IMG/VR virus record: IMGVR_UViG_3300042691_014954
Location: 1-37,097 of that record
From: a virus
Strand: one strand, 5' to 3'
Length of the DNA stretch: 37,097 nucleotides
The notes below the pieces were generated by a model. That model made no database searches, was not told the origin of the DNA, and was given only the letters and a program-made list of their open reading frames with translations. Made by a program: the position numbers and the translations under genes. Shown here in pieces: positions 14,817 to 21,421 of the stretch; within the stretch, counting starts at the first letter, position 1; every line of letters starts with the position of its first letter.

Positions 14817-15615
14817 TGCGTAAATCCTCTATAAGTTTTTTTGCCTGCTCAGAAAGTATCTTTGGTATGTTAACTTTAACTTTAATTAAAATTGCTCCAC
14901 GCACTCCTGATCGAGGGTGTGGTAGGCCTTCTCCTTTGCAGCTAAACACTGTCCCAGGTTGTGTTCCAGCTGGTACTGTTATGCTTAGAGTTTTCTTTTC
15001 TAAAGTTTCAAAAGTTACTTCAGTTCCTAGTAGTGCTTCCCAAACATCTATATCTTTTTCTAACAATAGATTAGAGTGCTCTCTACGCCATATTGGATGA
15101 GGTATTACTCTAACAGTTACAATAAGGTCGCCGGGGTGAAGTTTGGGAATACTGTGATCTCCCATTCCTGGATATCTGATCTGTACATTATCTTCAATAC
15201 CTGCTGGTATGTTTATAGAAACTAGTTTTTTCTGACCGTTTCTAAAGCTGATCTCAGCATCTATGGTTTTACCAGTCAACACATCTTCTAGAGTAATTGT
15301 GACATTGGCACCTATGTTAGTATTTCTTTGTTGCTGTTGGAAACCAAATCCAAAAGGACTACCTCCACCAAAAAATGTTGTGAAGATATCATCGCCCATA
15401 TTGCTGGTATTAAACTGGTATTGGTTAGGATTGTCGTATTGAAATCTTTTTTCATCGTCGCTGAGTGTACGATATGCTTCTTCAATTTCTTTAAATTTAT
15501 TAGCGTCACCGCCGCGGTCAGGATGATGCTTCATAGCCAAGCTACGATATGCTTTTTTAATTTCGTCCTGTGTAGCAGATTTTCCTACACCTAAAGTTTT
15601 ATAATAATCTATCAT
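14806..15615 (-). CDS. DnaJ-family co-chaperone, zinc-finger-less (CbpA-like)
   Basis: 269 residues. An N-terminal J domain (1-62) contains the HPD tripeptide at 31-33, which stimulates the ATPase of host DnaK. A Gly/Phe-rich linker follows (FFGGGSPFGFGFQQQQ, about 78-95), then two beta-sandwich substrate-binding domains as in CbpA (PAGIEDNVQIRYPGMGDH; PAGTQPGTVFSCKGEGLPHP). There is no CxxCxGxG zinc finger, so it is type B. The sequence before ATG 15615 is T-rich with no Shine-Dalgarno, unusual in this window; its promoter overlaps the terminator at 15621-15656. It heads an operon with deformylase and ClpA. Confidence 0.93.
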   Translation of the reverse strand: MIDYYKTLGVGKSATQDEIKKAYRSLAMKHHPDRGGDANKFKEIEEAYRTLSDDEKRFQYDNPNQYQFNTSNMGDDIFTTFFGGGSPFGFGFQQQQRNTNIGANVTITLEDVLTGKTIDAEISFRNGQKKLVSINIPAGIEDNVQIRYPGMGDHSIPKLHPGDLIVTVRVIPHPIWRREHSNLLLEKDIDVWEALLGTEVTFETLEKKTLSITVPAGTQPGTVFSCKGEGLPHPRSGVRGAILIKVKVNIPKILSEQAKKLIEDLRNGI

Positions 15616-15620
15616 AGAGT

Positions 15621-15656
15621 AAAAAAGGGTATAGTAGTAATTATACTATACCCTTT
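15621..15656 (-). terminator. intrinsic terminator ending the lysis operon
   Basis: A perfect 13-bp inverted repeat (15624-15636 with 15644-15656, core GGGTATAGTA/TACTATACCC, 7-nt loop) with a run of six T in the minus direction (15621-15626). It lies 20 bases after the stop of the 75-residue secreted protein gene and overlaps the promoter of the DnaJ operon. Confidence 0.85.
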
Positions 15657-15668
15657 GATAAAAGTCAA
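15640..15668 (-). promoter_or_regulatory. sigma70-type promoter of the DnaJ-deformylase-ClpA operon, embedded in a terminator
   Basis: On the minus strand, TTGACT (15663-15668) and TATAAT (15640-15645) are exactly 17 bases apart. The -10 box lies in the hairpin loop and upstream arm of the terminator, so transcripts starting near 15633 would lack the 5' arm of the hairpin and escape termination. Confidence 0.72.
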
Positions 15669-15676
15669 AAACAGAA

Positions 15677-15904
15677 TTATTTCTTTGCGTCAGGTACTTT
15701 GGTGCCTTCATGCTTTTGATGTTTCTTAACTGTTTTACACTCTTGTTTTGGTTTTTTGGTTTTTGGATCAATAACAGGTTTACCGTCTTTACCCTGTACA
15801 TCGACGCAAACTTTAGCAGTTTCTGCCTCTTTCTTTTCTTCAGCGGCATACACTGGACCAGCAGCTAAAAAGCCTGCCATTAACATTGTTAAAAATAATT
15901 TCAT
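15677..15904 (-). CDS. small exported protein, unknown
   Basis: 75 residues with a classic signal peptide (MKLFLTMLMAGFLAAGPVYA, likely cut after the last Ala). The mature part is about 55 residues, very Lys-rich, with two cysteines (KVCVDV and KQECKTV) that could form a disulfide in the periplasm. AGGAG lies seven bases before ATG 15904. It is the last gene of the lysis operon, before the terminator, so it may act in the periplasm late in infection. No family recognised. Confidence 0.7.
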   Translation of the reverse strand: MKLFLTMLMAGFLAAGPVYAAEEKKEAETAKVCVDVQGKDGKPVIDPKTKKPKQECKTVKKHQKHEGTKVPDAKK

Positions 15905-15923
15905 TTAAATCTCCTTGATTAAA

Positions 15924-16241
15924 TTATTTTCTGCTCATCCAGGCTGTTACACCCATATAAGCACCTACTACACCGGCTTGAGCAATATAGAACATTCCTA
16001 AAAGATCAGCCAAGGCCTTTACACGTTCAACTTCAATTATTGGTAAAAATAAAAATCCGCTGAAGATGATCATTGAAACCATTGCAACCCATGCCATTCT
16101 TCTATGAGCATCTGCCTTTTCTTCTCGAAGCTCAATTTCTAAAATTTCATTAGCGTTGTTGATTTCTTCGTCACTAACAGTACCATCACTGTCCATATCG
16201 TATCTATTATATCTTGAATTTTTTTCTAGTATTTTTGCCAT
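15924..16241 (-). CDS. EF-hand membrane protein in the lysis operon (holin candidate)
   Basis: 105 residues from ATG 16241, which has an AGGAG-type site (CAGGAGC) five bases upstream; the open frame extends to a TTG at 16256. Residues 15-26 form a complete EF-hand loop: Asp15, Asp17, Asp19, Gly20, Val22 and Glu26 (DMDSDGTVSDEE). An acidic helix follows, then two membrane segments (about 50-67 and 80-101). It sits directly after the spanin-like and endolysin genes. Two membrane helices, small size and location make it a holin candidate, but a calcium-binding domain on a holin would be unusual. Its function is unknown. Confidence 0.75.
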   Translation of the reverse strand: MAKILEKNSRYNRYDMDSDGTVSDEEINNANEILEIELREEKADAHRRMAWVAMVSMIIFSGFLFLPIIEVERVKALADLLGMFYIAQAGVVGAYMGVTAWMSRK

Positions 16242-16260
16242 GTGCCGCTCCTGCAAAAAC

Positions 16261-16533
16261 TTATTTTACTTCGTCAAAGATTTTTTTCTGTGACTCGTAC
16301 CATAGTATCCAATTATCAACTTTTAACTTACACTCGTGATATTGAGTATAATTTTCTGTAACAACTGTAAGTACTTTGCTCAAAGATTCTGTGCCCTTAT
16401 CTACTTTTTTAAGATTTGGACACGCTGCTATTAGTTCAGCAGGTACATCTGGAAAGTTACGTTTTACTGGAGCAGTAGTAGTGAAGCAACCAGTTAATAG
16501 AAAAGCAGGTATTAATAAGATTAAGAATTTCAT
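16261..16533 (-). CDS. outer-membrane spanin-like lipoprotein
   Basis: 90 residues. The N-terminus is a lipoprotein signal with a lipobox, LLTGC, so Cys16 would be lipid-modified and anchored in the outer membrane. The mature part carries FPDVPAELIAACPNL and a conserved-looking C-terminal helix (NYTQYHECKLKVDNWILWYE). Its position next to a membrane-anchored coiled-coil protein and an endolysin fits an o-spanin (Rz1-type) role: fusing the two membranes at the end of lysis. The gene overlaps the upstream i-spanin-like gene by four bases. Lipoprotein nature is clear; spanin function is inferred. Confidence 0.78.
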   Translation of the reverse strand: MKFLILLIPAFLLTGCFTTTAPVKRNFPDVPAELIAACPNLKKVDKGTESLSKVLTVVTENYTQYHECKLKVDNWILWYESQKKIFDEVK

Positions 16534-16997
16534 TTCTTTTCTCCTTCAGGTACACCTGCAGCACTTTCGTTAAGAATATCTAAAGCTTCTTGCGGAACCT
16601 TACATTGTGCGTCAATAATTTTTTCTTTTTCTACTATAACTTCCTTGATACGATCTTGGAACACTTTAATTTCCTTGACTTTGGTTATAATTTTTTCTTT
16701 GATAATCGTATTAGTTTCTTTAGATTTTTGTTCTGCTATAGCTACTTTAGATTCTAATTCTCTAACACGTTCACGCCATACCATTTCGGTACCGTAACTA
16801 CCAAATACATAAGCTCCTACAGTTAATATTAGAACTCCTAATATTTCAGCAGGAAATTTGTACTGACTTATTATTGGAAGCCATTTTACTATCTTACTGA
16901 GAACATATAGTCCTACACCTATGCCTATCAGTGCGTAGGACACCCAGAGAAAGAAGCTGTCTGGTATAAAGCTCAGCATCCACCCTGTTAGCCACAT
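16530..16997 (-). CDS. inner-membrane spanin-like protein
   Basis: 155 residues with two membrane segments (about 15-35 and 50-66), then a long charged coiled coil (about 72-130) of the type that spans the periplasm. The end, CKVPQEALDILNESAAGVPEG, resembles the C-terminus of Rz-type i-spanins (CxVPxxAxxxL). T4 and lambda i-spanins have only one membrane helix, so the second helix is unusual; a fused holin-spanin would be a speculative alternative. It lies directly between the endolysin (16999-17628) and the o-spanin-like lipoprotein. Confidence 0.72.
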   Translation of the reverse strand: MWLTGWMLSFIPDSFFLWVSYALIGIGVGLYVLSKIVKWLPIISQYKFPAEILGVLILTVGAYVFGSYGTEMVWRERVRELESKVAIAEQKSKETNTIIKEKIITKVKEIKVFQDRIKEVIVEKEKIIDAQCKVPQEALDILNESAAGVPEGEKK

Positions 16998-16998
16998 A

Positions 16999-17628
16999 TT
17001 AGTGAACTCCTAACACATGCTTGGCATGTTCGAAGTGCTTGATACGATCGTCTAATCCAATAGTACCACCGTTAATACGTTTAGTCAACGTTAGAATATC
17101 ACCTTTGTCTGCCCATTGATTGAGATTGTTTTGTTCCCAGAAGAAACAAGCTGACTGGACAGCACCCTCAAAAGTTCCTAGATATTCTGGAACATCCTCA
17201 ACTTTCATGTCTAAGCTGGCAGCAAAAAATGTATAATTGTTTTTGCCAGTTAACTGAATAAGACCGCGACCGCAATAACGCCAGCCATCACCAGATGCTT
17301 CATCGCCGTTGCCCATGCGACTAGCATAAACTCTGTTGGCAATTTTTTCTTGTTTATTAGCATACTCGGCAGCAATAGCATCATCTGGAAAATACTTAGG
17401 AAATACTTTACGCAGGCTAGGTGCTTTGTAATTTAAATTTTCTTTTAAGAATTTAAATCCACCACTCTCGTGAGCACACTGAGCAATAAATGCCGCTACA
17501 CGCTCTTTGGTATTAATTTCATACTCTGGAAGAATTTCACATAAAGCATGATGCCAATTATCCAAGTAAGGATTATTACCGATCATTTCTTTTAGATGTG
17601 CTTTTGTAAATTCAAAATCAAAACTCAT
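16999..17628 (-). CDS. endolysin, GH19 chitinase-like lysozyme
   Basis: 209 residues of the glycoside hydrolase 19 fold used by many phage endolysins to cut peptidoglycan. Motifs are AAFIAQCAHESGGFK (45-59, catalytic Glu54), LKENLNY (61-67, second acidic candidate) and GDGWRYCGRGLIQLTGKNNY, the GRG(L/F)IQLTG signature. There is no signal peptide, so export would need a holin. The start ATG at 17628 overlaps the upstream stop (TAATG). Followed by two spanin-like genes and the EF-hand membrane protein. T4's own lysozyme is a different family (GH24). Confidence 0.94.
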   Translation of the reverse strand: MSFDFEFTKAHLKEMIGNNPYLDNWHHALCEILPEYEINTKERVAAFIAQCAHESGGFKFLKENLNYKAPSLRKVFPKYFPDDAIAAEYANKQEKIANRVYASRMGNGDEASGDGWRYCGRGLIQLTGKNNYTFFAASLDMKVEDVPEYLGTFEGAVQSACFFWEQNNLNQWADKGDILTLTKRINGGTIGLDDRIKHFEHAKHVLGVH

Positions 17629-18368
17629 TATTGCTCCTCCATTTTAATTATCATGGATTTCTTTCCGTCTTCTAGGACGAATTGATCACCATACTTCGTA
17701 ATATTAAAGTCTCCCAAGACTTTAGTAAGCCACATGACTTCTGCCATGCTTTTAGTATCAATTTTTACTGTTTCAGTGATTTTCACTTGTAAATCATCTG
17801 CTTGACCAAATTCTACTAGATTAAAAGTAAATCTAGATCCGAAAGGTTTAATAACAGTGATTTTGTTTCCTTCTATAATTAATTCATTTTTAAATGTCTT
17901 AGAAAAGAAACGTTTAATGCTTTCCACCCTAATAGTTTCAACCATCATGTCGTAGGCGTCTGGGGTACCAGGAACTGCTGATTTTAAAGCCTGTTCATCT
18001 AAACTCTGGTATCTATTACCTTTATGGTATTTAAATTTCCATTCGTTGATAGCTGTTAATCTCTTAACGCCATCTATTAATTCGTTAATTTGATCGTATA
18101 AAGCTGGGGTTCTTTTTAACTCAATAAAAATATGATAAAGACCGTGCTTGTCTTCGCCGGAACTTACATCGGCGTCAAGTACAAACGCATAACCTTTTTC
18201 AATGAACTCCATCATGTCTTTAGCTGGACCACGTTCTCTAGCTTTGAACGACACTACGCAAACATCTCTATCTTCTCCCATCTTACTTTGGAAAGAATCA
18301 ATTTCGATGCTGTCGAAAACCATATCGGCTAGATCGTTAGGTCGAAGACCTTCTTGTAATTGTGTCAT
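17628..18368 (-). CDS. late protein, unknown
   Basis: 246 residues, unrecognised. A soluble, mixed alpha/beta protein with no signal or membrane segment. Features seen are an acidic start (MTQLQEGLRPNDLADMVFDS), a middle with FVLDADVSSGEDKHGLYHIF, and a C-terminal half with regular strands (NELIIEGNKITVIKPFGSRF). It overlaps the endolysin start by one base (TAATG) and the upstream gene in the same way (18368), so all three are made from the late promoter at 18906. A structural or assembly role is likely from the late timing, but no homology is claimed. Confidence 0.72.
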   Translation of the reverse strand: MTQLQEGLRPNDLADMVFDSIEIDSFQSKMGEDRDVCVVSFKARERGPAKDMMEFIEKGYAFVLDADVSSGEDKHGLYHIFIELKRTPALYDQINELIDGVKRLTAINEWKFKYHKGNRYQSLDEQALKSAVPGTPDAYDMMVETIRVESIKRFFSKTFKNELIIEGNKITVIKPFGSRFTFNLVEFGQADDLQVKITETVKIDTKSMAEVMWLTKVLGDFNITKYGDQFVLEDGKKSMIIKMEEQ

Positions 18369-18886
18369 TATTGTGTTGCCCCTTCTACAGGTTCAGCCTG
18401 ACTTTGTTGCGATGGAGGTACAGCGGTAATAACACCAGCCATAGGACTTTCTACTTTATTTTTAGTAAGTTTTCTATAACCTTTATCAACATCAAACATT
18501 AATTTCTTAGGCATACGTATTTCCACAATCCATACAGACTTGTGATCTATCTTACCTTGTTTAGTACCAGGACGAATATCGTCTGGAGTTTTAATCTTTC
18601 TTACTTCAGCCATTTCATCTTGTTCAAAGAATACTCTACAGCCGTAGTCTAGTAATCTCATGCCTCCCTTAGGATTAGGCATTTTCTTTTCTGGCCACAT
18701 AAATTTACAACTGATAAAATATCTAGATTCTTTAGGACCTTCTAACAGCTCGCCGTCGATCCAGTTTTCATAAACATAAAGATCTAACTCGTCAAGCACA
18801 CGCTCGAAGTCTTTTAGTAATTTTAAGCTGTTGTTTGAACCATAGATATTTTCTATGTTTTGTAGTATTTCGCGGGTATCACGCAT
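18368..18886 (-). CDS. first gene of the lysis operon, unknown late protein
   Basis: 172 residues, unrecognised. N-terminal helices (REILQNIENIYGSNNSLKLL), a Trp/Tyr-containing middle (YFISCKFMWPEKKM), and a Pro/Ser/Gln-rich C-terminal tail that is probably flexible (VPPSQQSQAEPVEG). ATG 18886 has GGAG ten bases upstream and a GATAAATA late promoter 20 bases upstream. It is paired with the gene at 17628-18368 by a TAATG junction, so the two may form a complex. Confidence 0.7.
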   Translation of the reverse strand: MRDTREILQNIENIYGSNNSLKLLKDFERVLDELDLYVYENWIDGELLEGPKESRYFISCKFMWPEKKMPNPKGGMRLLDYGCRVFFEQDEMAEVRKIKTPDDIRPGTKQGKIDHKSVWIVEIRMPKKLMFDVDKGYRKLTKNKVESPMAGVITAVPPSQQSQAEPVEGATQ

Positions 18887-18905
18887 AGCTTTTAATCTCC
18901 AATAG

Positions 18906-18913
18906 TATTTATC
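18906..18913 (-). promoter_or_regulatory. T4-type late promoter GATAAATA before the lysis operon
   Basis: GATAAATA on the minus strand, preceded by TCTGC, identical over 13 bases to the promoter at 11328. It lies 20 bases upstream of the 18886 start codon. It would give the endolysin and spanins late timing. This is also the divergent side of the phoH intergenic region. Confidence 0.75.
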
Positions 18914-18966
18914 GCAGAAAAATTATCTTAAGTTATTATTTTTTGACTCAGGTATTAAATACTGAT

Positions 18967-19011
18967 GTGTTCGGTCACGGACACAACGGTTGAAAGGTCC
19001 GTGCCGCTCAC
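18967..19011 (+). promoter_or_regulatory. long hairpin in the phoH leader
   Basis: Plus-strand hairpin: GTG (18967-18969), TT/CT internal mismatch, CGG, a bulged T, then CACGGAC (18976-18982), a 14-nt loop, and the matching GTCCGTG (18997-19003), CCG and CAC (19009-19011). That is 13 base pairs, with no T run, so it is not a terminator. It ends seven bases before the AGGAGG Shine-Dalgarno of phoH. Upstream are TTGACT (18943-18948) and a small palindrome, GTATT-A-AATAC (18952-18962), but no convincing -10 box. I could not match it to a known riboswitch. Confidence 0.55.
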
Positions 19012-19030
19012 TTAATTAGGAGGCTATCCT

Positions 19031-19771
19031 TTGAGAAAACAAAGAAAATCAGTCAAAAATCTAGCTGTACAAGAGCAAGATAACGTAGTTCAAATAAATA
19101 AATTCCTTCCAAAAAAGAAAAATAGGGTACTGATATATCCTAAAAACCTCAATCAAGAGAATTATCTCTTAAAACTCCAAGAAGAACAGAAAAACATAGT
19201 ATTTGCTATTGGGCCTGCGGGAACCGGTAAAACTATGCTAGCCTGCCAGTGGGCAGTAAAGCTGTTTCAAGAGGGAGAGATCGATAAGATCGTGGTTACT
19301 CGTCCAGCTGTAAGCGTGGATGAGCAGCATGGATTCCTACCAGGAACTCTACAGCAAAAGATGGAACCTTGGACACGCCCTATTTTTGACGTATTCGAAG
19401 AATACTATTATGCTAAAGAAATAGAAAATTTTATCAAAGAGGGGGTGATTGAGATCAGTCCTTTAGCATATATGAGAGGACGTACATTTAAAAAGAGCTT
19501 TATCATTGCCGATGAGATGCAAAACGCAACCCCTAGTCAGATGAAAATGTTGTTGACTAGATTGGGTGACGGCTCTAGGATGGTAGTAACAGGAGATTTA
19601 CAACAAGCAGACAGACCAGCATCAAATGGACTTCTTGAATTTTTAAAATTATATAATAATTTTGAAAACCACAAACACGTTGATATTTGCCAGTTTAGTG
19701 TCGAGGATGTAGAACGACACAAAGCGGTTAAAGAAATATTAGCTATCTACGGAGATTATGACGGGAGGTAA
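19031..19771 (+). CDS. phoH: PhoH-like P-loop ATPase
   Basis: 246 residues, the only plus-strand gene in the window. GPAGTGKT (61-68) is the Walker A motif, and IIADEMQN (158-165) is the Walker B-type motif typical of PhoH. TRPAVSVDEQHGFLPG (90-105) and TGDLQQAD are further family signatures. PhoH proteins are common in marine phages; the bacterial family is linked to phosphate starvation and RNA metabolism, but the phage role is unknown. Start is TTG at 19031, supported by a perfect AGGAGG seven bases upstream. A structured leader precedes it. The 3' end overlaps the convergent gene 19756-19995 by 16 bases. Confidence 0.95.
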   Translation: MRKQRKSVKNLAVQEQDNVVQINKFLPKKKNRVLIYPKNLNQENYLLKLQEEQKNIVFAIGPAGTGKTMLACQWAVKLFQEGEIDKIVVTRPAVSVDEQHGFLPGTLQQKMEPWTRPIFDVFEEYYYAKEIENFIKEGVIEISPLAYMRGRTFKKSFIIADEMQNATPSQMKMLLTRLGDGSRMVVTGDLQQADRPASNGLLEFLKLYNNFENHKHVDICQFSVEDVERHKAVKEILAIYGDYDGR

Positions 19772-19995
19772 TCGAGTAAAGTAGAACCAATAACTTTCTT
19801 ATAGAACTCCAACATATCGTTAAATGATGCGTTGGAGTTTAACTCGTTTTTAAGGATAGTTTTTTTCTTAAGGTCTAAGATGACCTTAGCACGATGTCTG
19901 TTTTTGAATTTTAAACTGTTTTTAAACTCGGTAAGTTCATTATATTTTCCATCATCTCTTTGATGATAGGAGACTAACATATATCTGTATTTCAA
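19756..19995 (-). CDS. small basic protein, unknown, convergent with phoH
   Basis: 79 residues, unrecognised. Basic and helical, with KNSLKFKNRHRAKVILDLKK in the centre and a Leu-rich end. The start is TTG at 19995: AGGTGGA lies just upstream, the codon overlaps the deaminase stop (TTGA), and the first in-frame ATG (19980) has no ribosome site. It is the last gene of the long replication operon. Its 3' end overlaps the tail of phoH on the opposite strand by 16 bases, so the two transcripts may interfere or pair. Confidence 0.6.
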   Translation of the reverse strand: MKYRYMLVSYHQRDDGKYNELTEFKNSLKFKNRHRAKVILDLKKKTILKNELNSNASFNDMLEFYKKVIGSTLLDYLPS

Positions 19996-20504
19996 AATTC
20001 CACCTGTTCTACTTTGACTCCCGATTTTTCAAGAAACTCAACACCACTAGTATCCCTATAAGAGTTCCGATATAAAACACTGCCAATACCACTTTGGAAT
20101 ATAAGTTTGGCACACTCCATACATGGAGCATGGGTAATAAACATAGTAGCACCCACACCGCTGTTGTTAGACTTAGCCAGTTTTGCGATCGCATTAGATT
20201 CTGCATGTAACACCTCTGGTTTTGTTTTTAATCCATATCTGACATTACGTTCTGCTTCTGAATGCCATTCTTCATAGGGATATTTGATTTCAATCTCTTC
20301 TGGACTCAACCATCCACCGGCTCCGGGATCAAATACCTTATCCTCGCAGTTGTTATCCCAACCAGCAGGCATACCGTTGTATCCATAACTGATAACACTA
20401 TCGTCTTTGACAATAACAGCACCAACTTGTAATCGCATAGCATGACTAAGTTTTGAACAGCGTTCGGCCCAATCCATATACAGGCTAATAAATTTCTGTT
20501 TCAT
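19992..20504 (-). CDS. cd: dCMP deaminase
   Basis: Converts dCMP to dUMP for thymidylate synthesis; a zinc enzyme, 170 residues (T4 Cd is 193). The zinc site and catalytic residues are HAE (100-102) and PCMEC (127-131). The N-terminal region, CSKLSHAMRLQVGAVIVKDD, is typical of deoxycytidylate deaminases. A long insert between residues 50 and 98 (GAGGWLSPEEIEIKYPYEEW) is longer than in the minimal fold, as in other dCMP deaminases. It overlaps the gp44-like gene by four bases at its start. No thymidylate synthase lies in this window, so the product presumably feeds one encoded elsewhere or in the host. Confidence 0.93.
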   Translation of the reverse strand: MKQKFISLYMDWAERCSKLSHAMRLQVGAVIVKDDSVISYGYNGMPAGWDNNCEDKVFDPGAGGWLSPEEIEIKYPYEEWHSEAERNVRYGLKTKPEVLHAESNAIAKLAKSNNSGVGATMFITHAPCMECAKLIFQSGIGSVLYRNSYRDTSGVEFLEKSGVKVEQVEF

Positions 20505-21421
20505 AATTTAAGTTTAGCTAATTTAACTAGTGTAGCAGAAAGATTAATTTCAGGATCAGAAATTAATGTATGATCTACCAGTCCTTGCTTGATGATCAAT
20601 ATAGCGTTGTCTTGTTTTGCTTCTTCACCAAATATAGCGATATTATCGTAAAGCCAACGGTACACTTCTTCCATTTCTTCTGCTCTTAATTTACCGCAGA
20701 GCAGTTTACGTGCTTCGTTGAGTTTACCTGCGTTGAAAAGTTCAACCATATCAAATTTCCAGTCAGCGGTACCTTCATCGCCTTTGTTTGGCGGTAAGAG
20801 TTTTCCTTCTTGTACATTTTGTTGAACAAGATTAATACACTTACGTAGATCTGGATATGTTACTTTAACATAATTGTCTAGCGTCTCAAGATCGAAATCC
20901 ACAGCCTCTTCAACAAGAATAGTAGCAACACGAGCGGTAAACTCAGTAAAATCCGTTCGCTCAACGTGAAATCCTTGACATCGTGAATGTAAAGCAGGGA
21001 TAATGCGATTAGGGTAGTTACAGGTGAGGATGAAACGAGCAGTTGAATGATACTCCTCCATGACCCCACGTAACGCTGCTTGAGCATTCGGACTAAGATA
21101 ATCAGCTTCATCTAACAGTACCACCTTAAAAGGTCCAAACGGAATCATTTGGACGAAGTTTGTAATTTTGTCTCTAACATCATCGACAGAGTTTGTGCGA
21201 CTTGCGTTAATTTCTAGAATATCATAATCTTCGATACCAATTTCGTTGATAAGAATTTTTGCTAACGTCGTCTTACCGATGCCAGCATTACCGCTTAACA
21301 GTAAATGCGGAATGCTTTTATCTTTGATCCAAGTTTCTACTTGTTTCCGTTGATGGGCATCTCTAAAAACATAACCATCTATGCTCTTAGGTCGATACTT
21401 TTCTACCCATAATTCTCTCAT
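20501..21421 (-). CDS. 44: clamp loader ATPase subunit (gp44-like)
   Basis: 306 residues (T4 gp44 is 319). An AAA+ protein that opens the sliding clamp and loads it on primed DNA. Motifs are VEKYRPKSIDGYVF (N-terminal clamp-loader signature), GNAGIGKT (44-51, Walker A), LLDEADYLS (102-110, Walker B) and SRC (146-148, arginine finger). The remaining C-terminal half is the helical collar. In T4 the partner is gp62; no clear gp62 was found in the window, and the small downstream unknown (19756-19995) is too short and unlike it to call. Overlaps both neighbours by four bases. Confidence 0.95.
   Translation of the reverse strand: MRELWVEKYRPKSIDGYVFRDAHQRKQVETWIKDKSIPHLLLSGNAGIGKTTLAKILINEIGIEDYDILEINASRTNSVDDVRDKITNFVQMIPFGPFKVVLLDEADYLSPNAQAALRGVMEEYHSTARFILTCNYPNRIIPALHSRCQGFHVERTDFTEFTARVATILVEEAVDFDLETLDNYVKVTYPDLRKCINLVQQNVQEGKLLPPNKGDEGTADWKFDMVELFNAGKLNEARKLLCGKLRAEEMEEVYRWLYDNIAIFGEEAKQDNAILIIKQGLVDHTLISDPEINLSATLVKLAKLKL

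Noticed and set aside
18943-18971. Sigma70-type promoter for phoH using TTGACT at 18943
   Set aside because: The hexamer 17 bases downstream is TGTGTT, far from TATAAT; other spacings are no better, so the phoH promoter was not called.
19756-19995. Clamp loader small subunit (gp62) downstream of gp44
   Set aside because: Only 79 residues, separated from gp44 by dCMP deaminase and without similarity I can see to gp62.
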